A stretch of 12,613 bases of DNA from Clostridia bacterium (lineage in GTDB: Bacteria; Bacillota_A; Clostridia; Oscillospirales; Acutalibacteraceae): positions 1 to 12,613 of the forward strand of contig JAILQN010000312.1 in assembly GCA_024699005.1 (NCBI GenBank). Reading direction: 5' to 3'. The position numbers and the translations under genes were made by a program. Position 1 is the stretch's first letter. Each line of letters starts with the position of its first letter. Of this stretch, positions 6,094 through 12,613 are shown piece after piece. The notes beneath the pieces were generated by a model. That model did no database searches and was not told the DNA's origin. It saw nothing but the letters and a program-made list of their open reading frames with translations.

Positions 6094-7440
6094 TCACTCT
6101 TCAAGTCTTTTATCAAGTCCGGGCTTCAACCCTTCATAACCCGGCTTTGCCAGAAGAACGTACATTATTGTCTTATAGTCCTCAACACCCGGCTGATCAA
6201 AGGGATTTACCAGAAGCATATATCCGGACACAGCGCAGGCTTTTTCGAAAAAGTAGATCAGGAAACCGATGTTATAGGCGTCCATACGCGGCAGCTCGAT
6301 CACGATATTGGGCACATCGCCGTCCTCATGAGCGATAACCGTCGCCTGCTGCGCCCTGCGGTTGATGTGCGATACTGTCTTGCCGACAAGGAAATTGAGT
6401 CCGTCAACGTCCGTCTCGTCATATTCCACAGTCAGATCGCGCTTCGGTTCACGGAAGAAAACAAGCGTCTCAAATATAGACCGTTCGCCGTCCTGGATAT
6501 ACTGTCCAAGGGAATGAAGATCAGTTGAATAAATGCATGAAGTCGGGAAAAGCCCTCTGTGCTGCTTGCCTTCCGACTCGCCGTAGAGCTGTTTGAACCA
6601 CTCGTTCATCATGGTGTAATCAGGTTCAAAGCAGGTAGCGCATTCGATCTTTTTACCGGAACGGTATAAAAGATTCCGCATGCCGGCATATCTGCATACG
6701 TCATTTGTCAGAACGTCAGGATTGTCATATTCCCGCATGGCGTCCGCTGCGCCGTTCATAAGCTCGTCTATATCGACGCCGGCTACGGCGATAGGCAAAA
6801 GGCCGACAGCAGTCAGAACGGAGAACCTGCCGCCGATATTATCCGGAACGACAAATTCCTCGTAACCCTTTTCATCCGCCATCTGTTTCAGCTTGCCGCG
6901 GGAGCGGTCAGTAGTAACAAAGATACGCTCCTTTGCGCCCTCTTCTCCGTATTTTTCGGTAAGCAGATTACGAAGAAAACGGAAAGCGATAGCCGGCTCT
7001 GTAGTCGTACCGGATTTCGAAATTATATTTACCGAGAAATCAGTGTCTTTGATCAGCTCCAGTGTCTCGCCAAGACTGTTTGAAGAAAAGCTGTTTCCGG
7101 CAAATACGACCTTGGTCTTCGTCCCGGGTAATATATTGTGGTGTCTGGAAATACAGGATTCAATTACAGCTCTGGCCCCGAGATACGAACCGCCTATACC
7201 GACTACGACAAATATCTCCGAATTTTCCCTTATCCTTGAAGCTGCAGCTTTGATGCGGGCGAATTCTTCTCTGTCATAATCAGCAGGCAAAGTCATCCAG
7301 CCGTGAAAAGCGTTGCCGCGGGCTTTGTCCTTGTTGGAATACAGCAGCTCGTATGCTGATTTCAACTCACCTTCAACTGAAGACAGCATGTCTTCGGTTA
7401 CCTTCGTACCTGTATGTTTTAAATTCAGTTTTATGCCCAT
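6094..7440 (-). CDS. pgi: Glucose-6-phosphate isomerase
   Basis: This cytoplasmic enzyme interconverts glucose 6-phosphate and fructose 6-phosphate in glycolysis and gluconeogenesis. The 448-residue length matches the short Firmicutes type. Visible motifs, in order: the sugar-phosphate-binding strand GIGGSYLGAR (81-90); SKSGTTTEPAIAFR, the second phosphate loop; GGRFSVLTAVGLLP, a family signature; GESEGKQHRG with the catalytic Glu at about 290; the DLHSLGQYIQDG histidine region; and the C-terminal signature VNPFDQPGVEDYK with the active-site Lys423. All key residues are present, so it should be active. The SD AAGGA lies 7-8 nt before the ATG. It is the first gene of the operon that continues with the P-loop protein and the lipase, driven by the promoter at 7515-7487. 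Confidence 0.96.
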   Translation of the reverse strand: MGIKLNLKHTGTKVTEDMLSSVEGELKSAYELLYSNKDKARGNAFHGWMTLPADYDREEFARIKAAASRIRENSEIFVVVGIGGSYLGARAVIESCISRHHNILPGTKTKVVFAGNSFSSNSLGETLELIKDTDFSVNIISKSGTTTEPAIAFRFLRNLLTEKYGEEGAKERIFVTTDRSRGKLKQMADEKGYEEFVVPDNIGGRFSVLTAVGLLPIAVAGVDIDELMNGAADAMREYDNPDVLTNDVCRYAGMRNLLYRSGKKIECATCFEPDYTMMNEWFKQLYGESEGKQHRGLFPTSCIYSTDLHSLGQYIQDGERSIFETLVFFREPKRDLTVEYDETDVDGLNFLVGKTVSHINRRAQQATVIAHEDGDVPNIVIELPRMDAYNIGFLIYFFEKACAVSGYMLLVNPFDQPGVEDYKTIMYVLLAKPGYEGLKPGLDKRLEE

Positions 7441-7486
7441 TTGCAGTTCCTTGCCCTTTGGTTTTGTTTTGTTTTTTTGTTATGAT

Positions 7487-7515
7487 ATTATAATACATAA
7501 TCCTTTATTTTTCAA
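7487..7515 (-). promoter_or_regulatory. Promoter of the pgi operon
   Basis: On the minus strand TTGAAA (7515-7510), a 17-bp spacer and TATAAT (7492-7487) match the sigma-A consensus at 11 of 12 positions. The predicted start is near 7480, giving a leader of about 40 nt. It is back-to-back with the topoisomerase promoter, only 25 bp away, so the two may compete for polymerase or respond together to local supercoiling. Confidence 0.85.
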
Positions 7516-7540
7516 CCGTTATTTTTCGGCAAGCAAAAGC

Positions 7541-7569
7541 TTGACGAAAAACAAGATATAGTGTATAAT
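7541..7569 (+). promoter_or_regulatory. Promoter of the topoisomerase operon
   Basis: TTGACG (7541-7546), a 17-bp spacer and TATAAT (7564-7569) match the sigma-A consensus at 11 of 12 positions. The predicted start is near 7576. The SD AAGGAG (7593-7598) is 8 nt ahead of the ATG at 7607. Confidence 0.87.
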
Positions 7570-7606
7570 TAAAAGACAAGCCACAAATTATCAAGGAGAA
7601 CACGTA

Positions 7607-9592
7607 ATGGCAAAACGCAGGGCTTATGACGAACAAAGCATATCAGCGCTGAAAGGGGCGGACCGGGTCCGGAAAAGACCGTCAGTTATTTTCGGTTCCG
7701 ACGGAGTGGAAGGCTGCGAACACTCGGTGTTCGAAATCATCTCCAACTCCATCGACGAAGCACGCGAGGGCTACGGCAAAAAAATAACCGTCACAAAGTT
7801 CCGCGACGGTTCTGTCGAGGTTGCCGACTCCGGCCGCGGCATACCCGTAGACTGGAACGAGAGGGAGAAAAAGTTCAACTGGGAACTTCTGTTCTGCGAA
7901 TTATACGCAGGCGGCAAGTATGATACGAATTCCGGCGGCAGTTATGAGTTTTCACTTGGTCTGAACGGTCTCGGACTCTGCGCTACTCAGTGCGCATCCG
8001 AATATATGGAAGCCGAGGTCCACCGGGCGGGTTTCTGTTATAAACTCAGATTCCGCAAGGGCAATCCCGCCGGAAAAATGATCAAAGAGGAATACACAAA
8101 AAGGGACACGGGCACCCGTATTAGATGGAAGCCTGACCTTGACGTTTTCACCGAGATCGATATTCCCCTTGAGTGGTATAAAAACACCCTGAAGCGGCAG
8201 GCCGTAGTCAACGACGGCGTCACTTTCGTTCTTAAAAACCAGCTCACCGAAACCAGATTCGAAACGTTTGAATTCAGATATGAACACGGCATCACGGATT
8301 ATCTCTCCGAATTTCTCGGAGAAGAAAGCTTTTCTTCCGTTCAGTTCTGGCAGGCAGAGCGCGAGGGACGCGACAGGGCGGACATGCCGGATTACAAAGT
8401 CAGGATCAACGTCGCCCTGGCTTTTTCCAAACAGAAGCAGATCAAGGAGTATTACCATAACTCCAGCCCGCTGGAATACGGCGGAGCGCCGGAGAAAGCG
8501 GTCAGAAGCGCATTCGTCTCGCAGATCGACGCTTACCTCAAGGCCAACAACAAGTATACCAAAGCGGACCCGAAAGTCACCTTTCAGGATATAGAAGACT
8601 GTCTGTGCATAGTTATTTCTTCGTTCTCGACTCAGACGTCTTACGAAAACCAGACCAAAAAGGCCATCAACAACAAATTCATACAGGATGCGATGACAGA
8701 ATTCCTGCGCCACAATTTAGAGGTCTATTTCCTTGAGAACCGTGTGGACGCGGAAAAAATCGCCGATCAGATCCTTATAAACATGCGCTCGCGCGTAAGG
8801 GCGGAAGCGACAAGACTGAATCTCAAAAAGACACTGACCGCCTCCATGGGAATGGCGGACAGAGTCGAGAAATTCGTAGACTGCCGCTCCAAAGACGTAA
8901 ACGAACGGGAATTGTTCATAGTGGAGGGAGACTCCGCTCTCGGCGCATGCAAACAGGCAAGAGATTCGTCCTTTCAGGCGATCATCCCCGTGCGCGGAAA
9001 GATTCTGAATTGCCTGAAAGCTGACTATTCAAAAGTATTCAAAAGCGATATCATCACCGATCTCATCAAGGTCCTCGGCTGCGGCGTAGAGGTGAACACC
9101 GGCAAAGCAAAGAACCTGTCATCTTTCTCACTGGACAATCTTCGCTGGAGCAAAATCATCATCTGCACCGACGCGGACGTTGACGGTTTTCAGATCAGGA
9201 CTCTCATTCTCACCATGATATACCGTCTTATGCCGACGCTCATCTCCGCCGGCAAAGTATTCATCGCCGAGTCGCCCCTTTACGAGATCACCTGCGGCGA
9301 CAAAACCTGGTTCGCCTACAATGAAACTGAAAAGGACGAAGCCCTTTCCGATATAGGCGACAAAAAATACACGATCCAGCGGTCGAAGGGGCTCGGCGAG
9401 AACGAACCCGACATGATGTGGCTCACGACTATGAACCCCAAAACGAGAAGGCTGATAAAGGTCGGCCCTTCAGACGACAGCGTCCGTACCGCGGAAGTAT
9501 TCGATATGCTGCTTGGCGACAATCTTCAGGGCCGGAAAGACCATATAGCCGAATACGGCAAGGATTACATCGACCTTGCCGACGTATCATGA
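7607..9592 (+). CDS. parE: Type II DNA topoisomerase subunit B, ParE-like (divergent)
   Basis: The 661-residue ATPase subunit of a heterotetrameric type II topoisomerase passes one DNA duplex through another using ATP. The GHKL ATPase domain (about 1-220) shows EIISNSIDEA (catalytic Glu43, Mg-binding Asn47), DSGRGIP, and an ATP-lid glycine loop LGLNGLGL where most relatives have GGLHGVGAS. The transducer domain is about 220-395. The Toprim domain shows EGDSA (440-444), PVRGKILN, DADVDG (522-527) and QRSKGLGE (591-598). All metal ligands are present, but the usual His after DADVDG is Gln529 (GFQIRTL) and EGDSAGG reads EGDSALG. The length fits ParE or short GyrB. ParE is preferred because the partner A subunit is ParC-like. 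Automated annotation may say gyrB. The A subunit follows after 10 nt. Confidence 0.9.
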   Translation: MAKRRAYDEQSISALKGADRVRKRPSVIFGSDGVEGCEHSVFEIISNSIDEAREGYGKKITVTKFRDGSVEVADSGRGIPVDWNEREKKFNWELLFCELYAGGKYDTNSGGSYEFSLGLNGLGLCATQCASEYMEAEVHRAGFCYKLRFRKGNPAGKMIKEEYTKRDTGTRIRWKPDLDVFTEIDIPLEWYKNTLKRQAVVNDGVTFVLKNQLTETRFETFEFRYEHGITDYLSEFLGEESFSSVQFWQAEREGRDRADMPDYKVRINVALAFSKQKQIKEYYHNSSPLEYGGAPEKAVRSAFVSQIDAYLKANNKYTKADPKVTFQDIEDCLCIVISSFSTQTSYENQTKKAINNKFIQDAMTEFLRHNLEVYFLENRVDAEKIADQILINMRSRVRAEATRLNLKKTLTASMGMADRVEKFVDCRSKDVNERELFIVEGDSALGACKQARDSSFQAIIPVRGKILNCLKADYSKVFKSDIITDLIKVLGCGVEVNTGKAKNLSSFSLDNLRWSKIIICTDADVDGFQIRTLILTMIYRLMPTLISAGKVFIAESPLYEITCGDKTWFAYNETEKDEALSDIGDKKYTIQRSKGLGENEPDMMWLTTMNPKTRRLIKVGPSDDSVRTAEVFDMLLGDNLQGRKDHIAEYGKDYIDLADVS

Positions 9593-9602
9593 GGAAAACA
9601 TA

Positions 9603-11849
9603 ATGGCAAGGAAACCCAAAAATCAGGACAAAAAACGACCGGCGGACGACGCGTACGCCGCGAAAGCTCATATCTCCGGAGCAGGGTCCGTAGAAAATCA
9701 GGACATAACCGACACGCTTGAAGTCAACTATATGCCTTACGCGATGAGCGTGATCCTCTCACGCGCGATCCCTGAGATCGACGGCTTCAAGCCCTCTCAC
9801 AGAAAGCTGCTTTACACGATGTACCTGATGGGGCTGCTTCGCGGAGGAAGGATAAAATCCGCCAATATCGTAGGCAGGACCATGCAGCTTAATCCTCACG
9901 GAGATCAGGCCATATACGAGACCATGGTCAGGCTCACCCGAGGAAACGAGGCTCTTTTACACCCGTTTATCGATTCCAAGGGAAATTTCGGAAAGGCGTA
10001 TTCCCGGAACATGGCTTACGCCGCTTCCAGGTATACGGAAGCGAAGCTCGACCCCATATGCGCGGAGCTTTTCTCAGATATCGACAAGGAAACCGTAGAC
10101 TTCGTCCCGAATTACGACAACACCATGACGGAGCCGAGACTCTTCCCCGTCACCTTCCCCACCGTGCTCGTAAACAACAACACGGGCATAGCCGTCGGCA
10201 TGGCGAGCAATATATGCTCGTTCAACTTAAGCGAGGTCTGCGACACGACGATCGCGCTTATCAGAGACAATAATCACGACGTCTCCGAAACGCTTATCGC
10301 TCCGGACTTCCCGGGCGGAGGCGAGCTCCTGTTTGACAAGATCCGCCTGGACGAGATCTACAATACCGGCCGCGGCGGGATCAGGATCCGCGCAAAATAT
10401 ACGTTTGACAACAGGAACCGCTGCATAGATATAACGGAGATCCCGCCAACCACCACGTCGGAAGCGATAATCGACAAGATAATAGAGCTCTGCAAGGATA
10501 ACAAGATCCGCGAGATCAGCGACGTGCGCGACGAGACGGACAAGACCGGACTCAAGATCACCATCGACCTCAAAAAAGGCGCGGACGCCGACGCTCTGAT
10601 GAAGAAGCTATTCGCGAAAACCCCGCTGGAGGACACTCTCGCCTGCAATTTCAACGTGCTGATAGGCGGCACTCCCATGGTGCTCGGCGTACGCGATCTT
10701 CTGATCGAATGGATAGCGTTCCGCACCGAATGCGTCAAACGCAGAACGGTTTTCGAACTCAACAAGGCAAAGGCAAGACTTCACCTTCTGTTGGGCCTGA
10801 AAGAGATCCTGCTTGATATCGACAAGGCGATCAGAATAATCCGCAATACCGAAAACGAGGCCGACGTGGTTCCCAACCTCATGATCGGCTTCGGCATCGA
10901 CAAGATCCAGGCGGAATACGTCGCGGAGATCAAACTGCGTCATCTGAACCGTGAGTACATCCTCAAAAGGCTGGAGGACATAGACGATCTGGAAAAGACC
11001 ACCGCGGATATGGAGGATATCCTCGCAAAACCCGCGCGGGTCAAGAAGATCATCATCAAAGAGCTTGAGGAAGTCAAGAAGAAATACGGCAGAGAGCGCA
11101 GAACTAAGGTCATATATAACTATGATCTCGGAGATTCCGAGCCCGCGGCGGACGTCCCGGATTACCCCTGCAGGCTGTTCTTTACCCGTGCGGGTTATTT
11201 CAAAAAGATAACCCCGCAGTCCCTCAGGATGAGCGGAGAACAGAAGCTGAAGGAGGGCGACGAGATCATTCTCGAGACGGACTCCTCCAATACTGCTGAG
11301 CTGATAATCTTCACGGATAAATGCAATGCGTATAAAACGAGAGCCTCCGACTACGCCGATTCAAAGGCGAGCGTCCTCGGCGACTTCCTGCCCGCGCTTC
11401 TGGAATTTGAGAAGGACGAAAATCCTATCTATATGGCGGTGACTTCCGATTATTCCGGGTATATGCTGTTCTTCTTTGCAAACGGCAAGGCTGCGAAAGT
11501 CGATATGAGCGCTTACGCCACCAAGACGAACCGCAAGAGGCTGATAAAAGCGGTCAGCGACAAGTCAGAGACCGTCGCCTGCAGATATATAACCGAAGAC
11601 CGCGAATATCTGCTCAGATCCAACGCCGGCAGACTGCTTCTCGTCAACTCTGCCGCAATTTCCTCCAAGACGACCAAAAACACCCAGGGCGTCGCCGTTA
11701 TGACTCTTAAAAAGAACGGCTATCTCGCGTCGGTGGAAGATTACGCCGAAGGATCGTTCAAGCGTCCCGCGCGTTACAGGACGAAAAATCTCCCCGCCGC
11801 GGGAGCGACCCTTGCGGCGGAAGACAGAGGCGAACAGCTGACTTTCTGA
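9603..11849 (+). CDS. parC: Type II DNA topoisomerase subunit A, ParC-like (divergent)
   Basis: The 748-residue subunit cuts and rejoins DNA through a tyrosyl linkage. The breakage-reunion domain (about 33-470) carries MPYAMSVILSRAIPEIDGFK, NPHGDQAIYE and SRYTE with the catalytic Tyr144; an Ile-bearing segment, MASNICSFNL, follows. A coiled coil with KELEEVKKKYGRERRTKV (about 480-500) leads to a short beta-pinwheel C-terminal domain (about 520-748). It has no QRRGGKG-type GyrA box, which argues for a topoisomerase IV-like relaxing or decatenating enzyme and against a gyrase. It is about 60 residues shorter than B. subtilis ParC. In the quinolone region, the position of E. coli GyrA Ser83 is Gln102, while the acidic position is kept as Glu106. 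I chose the ATG at 9603: the SD TGAGGAA overlaps the parE stop 7-8 nt upstream. The TTG at 9576 lies inside parE and has no SD. Confidence 0.9.
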   Translation: MARKPKNQDKKRPADDAYAAKAHISGAGSVENQDITDTLEVNYMPYAMSVILSRAIPEIDGFKPSHRKLLYTMYLMGLLRGGRIKSANIVGRTMQLNPHGDQAIYETMVRLTRGNEALLHPFIDSKGNFGKAYSRNMAYAASRYTEAKLDPICAELFSDIDKETVDFVPNYDNTMTEPRLFPVTFPTVLVNNNTGIAVGMASNICSFNLSEVCDTTIALIRDNNHDVSETLIAPDFPGGGELLFDKIRLDEIYNTGRGGIRIRAKYTFDNRNRCIDITEIPPTTTSEAIIDKIIELCKDNKIREISDVRDETDKTGLKITIDLKKGADADALMKKLFAKTPLEDTLACNFNVLIGGTPMVLGVRDLLIEWIAFRTECVKRRTVFELNKAKARLHLLLGLKEILLDIDKAIRIIRNTENEADVVPNLMIGFGIDKIQAEYVAEIKLRHLNREYILKRLEDIDDLEKTTADMEDILAKPARVKKIIIKELEEVKKKYGRERRTKVIYNYDLGDSEPAADVPDYPCRLFFTRAGYFKKITPQSLRMSGEQKLKEGDEIILETDSSNTAELIIFTDKCNAYKTRASDYADSKASVLGDFLPALLEFEKDENPIYMAVTSDYSGYMLFFFANGKAAKVDMSAYATKTNRKRLIKAVSDKSETVACRYITEDREYLLRSNAGRLLLVNSAAISSKTTKNTQGVAVMTLKKNGYLASVEDYAEGSFKRPARYRTKNLPAAGATLAAEDRGEQLTF

Positions 11850-11867
11850 AAATCAAAAACCATTAAA

Positions 11868-11901
11868 GGGGCTGTAAAAAAACTGCGTTTTTTACAGCCC
11901 C
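11868..11901. repeat. Perfect 14-bp hairpin at the left end of the array
   Basis: GGGGCTGTAAAAAA (11868-11881) and TTTTTTACAGCCCC (11888-11901) are exact complements around ACTGCG. It begins 18 bp after the parC stop and may end parC transcripts, but the T-run is inside the stem, so it is not a classical intrinsic terminator. The layout matches the fold-back left end of the IS remnant at 3335-3375. Confidence 0.75.
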
Positions 11902-12152
11902 TGTGAATTGCGCCTTCGGCGCGTGAATTGCACATCGTGCATGAATTGACCGCAGGAAACCTGCGGTCGTGAATTGCGCTGACGCGCATTTTTTCATATT
12001 TCAAAAGGTCATTTATTATATTAATATGGGTGCGGGCTTTGCCCGCCCTTAATGCGTCGCTTCGCGACGCAATTCACGCCGCGAAGCGGCAATTCACGGC
12101 GACAGCCAATTCACGACGCTTAGCGTCAATTCATCGACTTTTGTACAGCCCC
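11868..12152. repeat. 285-bp MITE-like array of hairpins with mirrored GTGAATTG spacers
   Basis: This fills most of the 362-bp gap between the convergent ends of parC and the PQ-loop gene. The ends are GGGGCTGTAAAAAA (11868-11881) and TTTTGTACAGCCCC (12139-12152), a 13/14 inverted repeat. The left half has GAATTG words (11905, 11925, 11943, 11971) between hairpins GCGCC-TTC-GGCGC (11910-11922), TGCAC-ATC-GTGCA (11929-11941), ACCGCAGG-AAA-CCTGCGGT (11949-11967) and GCGC-TGAC-GCGC (11976-11987). After an AT-rich centre (11988-12031), the right half has hairpins at 12032-12046, 12054-12070, 12078-12090, 12098-12107 and 12115-12127, separated by AATTCA(C). Stem sequences differ but stem form and spacers are constant, and left and right spacers are complementary. 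There is no credible gene. Probably a non-autonomous mobile repeat. Confidence 0.8.
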
Positions 12153-12189
12153 TTGTTATGTCTTATCATTCATTTGATTACAAATCCCT

Positions 12190-12209
12190 CGGTTTTCCGT
12201 TAAAAACCG
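12190..12209. terminator. Weak hairpin after the PQ-loop gene
   Basis: CGGTTTT (12190-12196) and AAAACCG (12203-12209) form a 7-bp stem, beginning 2 bp beyond the minus-strand stop codon at 12212. Neither side has a good T-tract, so termination is uncertain. It could belong to either of the convergent transcripts. Confidence 0.3.
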
Positions 12210-12211
12210 GC

Positions 12212-12517
12212 TTATTTGTCATTCTCGGCTGTCCTGTCAAGCTTAACGTTTCTGATATAGAGCAGTATATCTATTGTGATCTCGACGATATTAAGCACGT
12301 AAAAAATGAGCGCTATATAAAATAGCCAGCCGAAATCTCCGCCCTGACATATCTGGATGATCTTACGGGTAAATCCGAAAACGTAACCTATCCAGATAAA
12401 TACTTCAAAAAACAGACTTTTTCCTTTTGCGGTTCTTGACACGTAGGATTTGCGTATTGATACCGGCCAGGACAAACCGAAACAGACTATCATCAGAGCC
12501 TCGAGCAGATCGATCAT
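12212..12517 (-). CDS. Small three-helix membrane protein, PQ-loop/SemiSWEET-like
   Basis: The 101-residue product has three hydrophobic segments (about 5-22, 35-57 and 63-90) and a basic, charged C-terminus. Segment 1 ends in SWPVSIRKSYVSRTAKGKSL, which fits the PQ-loop pattern: a Pro in the helix, then Lys/Arg, then a KSxxGxSL-like turn. Here PQ is replaced by PV. Three helices is the size of bacterial SemiSWEETs, which work as dimers to carry sugars or other small solutes. The substrate cannot be told, and relatives in Clostridia are mostly annotated as hypothetical. The SD-like GGGGA lies about 8 nt upstream of the ATG at 12517. Only 3 nt separate it from the stop of the preceding partial gene, so the two are probably one operon. 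Confidence 0.75.
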   Translation of the reverse strand: MIDLLEALMIVCFGLSWPVSIRKSYVSRTAKGKSLFFEVFIWIGYVFGFTRKIIQICQGGDFGWLFYIALIFYVLNIVEITIDILLYIRNVKLDRTAENDK

Positions 12518-12520
12518 ATA

Positions 12521-12613
12521 CTATTCCCCGAACGCAGCAGAAAGATCATCATCCGATAATCCCGTATACTGCGACTGATCGGCGAAAGTAAGGATAAGAT
12601 ACGCGCCGTCGCC
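12521..12613 (-). CDS. C-terminal 30 residues of an unidentified protein (runs off the right edge)
   Basis: An open frame enters from the window edge and ends with TAG at 12523-12521. The visible end is acidic: GDGAYLILTFADQ followed by LSDDDLSAAFGE. It is too short to assign to a family. The 3-nt gap to the next ATG, and that gene's SD lying within this gene's last codons, support a real coding end that is cotranscribed with the PQ-loop gene. Confidence 0.6.
   Translation of the reverse strand, partial: GDGAYLILTFADQSQYTGLSDDDLSAAFGE

Noticed and set aside
7952..8713. Minus-strand open frame (253 codons) inside parE
   Set aside because: Fully antisense to the conserved ATPase and transducer domains, with no promoter, SD or family resemblance.
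9576..9602. Upstream TTG start for the ParC-like gene
   Set aside because: It overlaps the end of parE and has no SD. The ATG at 9603 has a TGAGGAA SD at proper spacing and gives a normal N-terminus.
7607..11849. Calling the pair DNA gyrase (gyrB/gyrA)
   Set aside because: The A subunit has a short C-terminal domain and no visible GyrA box, which supercoiling requires. The call is not certain, because GyrA boxes can be degenerate.
11774..12004. Minus-strand open frame across the parC end and the hairpin array
   Set aside because: Half of it is antisense to parC and the rest is hairpin repeat; no SD and no family resemblance.
11905..12133. CRISPR-like array
   Set aside because: The repeated word is only 7-8 nt, the intervening parts are self-complementary hairpins, not unique spacers, and the orientation flips in the middle. 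No cas genes are nearby.

Overview
The window looks like a chromosomal segment of an uncultured gut-type Clostridia (my best guess is Oscillospirales or a neighbouring order). This rests on style, not on a marker gene: Gram-positive signal peptides of the MKKLLSVLLAVVMLL type, AGGAGG ribosome binding sites, near-consensus sigma-A promoters, a short Firmicutes-type glucose-6-phosphate isomerase, and an IS1182-type transposase. There are no rRNA or tRNA genes and no CRISPR array.

Layout. (1) 1-579, minus: the N-terminal part of a lipoprotein gene, with a promoter so close to the ATG that the mRNA may be leaderless. (2) 668-3301, plus: two tandem paralogous genes for secreted proteins with a beta-strand-rich body and an unusual aromatic amphipathic C-terminal tail; each gene has a candidate promoter and a good SD. 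(3) 3335-4134: a decayed IS1182-family insertion sequence whose transposase has lost its catalytic middle. (4) 7440-4141, minus: an operon of pgi, a small P-loop NTPase and an exported LCAT-like lipase/acyltransferase. (5) 7487-7569: back-to-back promoters, one for the pgi operon and one for the topoisomerase operon. (6) 7607-11849, plus: a divergent type II topoisomerase pair, best called ParE/ParC-like. The A subunit has a shortened C-terminal domain, no visible GyrA box, and Gln at the position of the usual quinolone-contacting Ser. (7) 11868-12152: a 285-bp, gene-free element made of about ten different small hairpins separated by the constant word GTGAATTG on the left and its complement CAATTCAC on the right, closed by GGGGCTGTA terminal inverted repeats. 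(8) 12517-12212, minus: a three-helix PQ-loop/SemiSWEET-like membrane protein, preceded by the last 30 codons of an unidentified gene.

The most unusual item is the hairpin array at 11868-12152. It and the IS remnant share the outer sequence AAAGGGGCTGT at one end and ACAGCCC(C)TTGTT at the other. Both sit in gaps between convergent genes, and both have a left end that folds back on itself. This suggests a related transposition system or a shared preference for terminator-like targets. The topoisomerase pair and pgi are housekeeping-type functions. The secreted paralogs, the lipoprotein and the lipase concern the cell surface or exterior.
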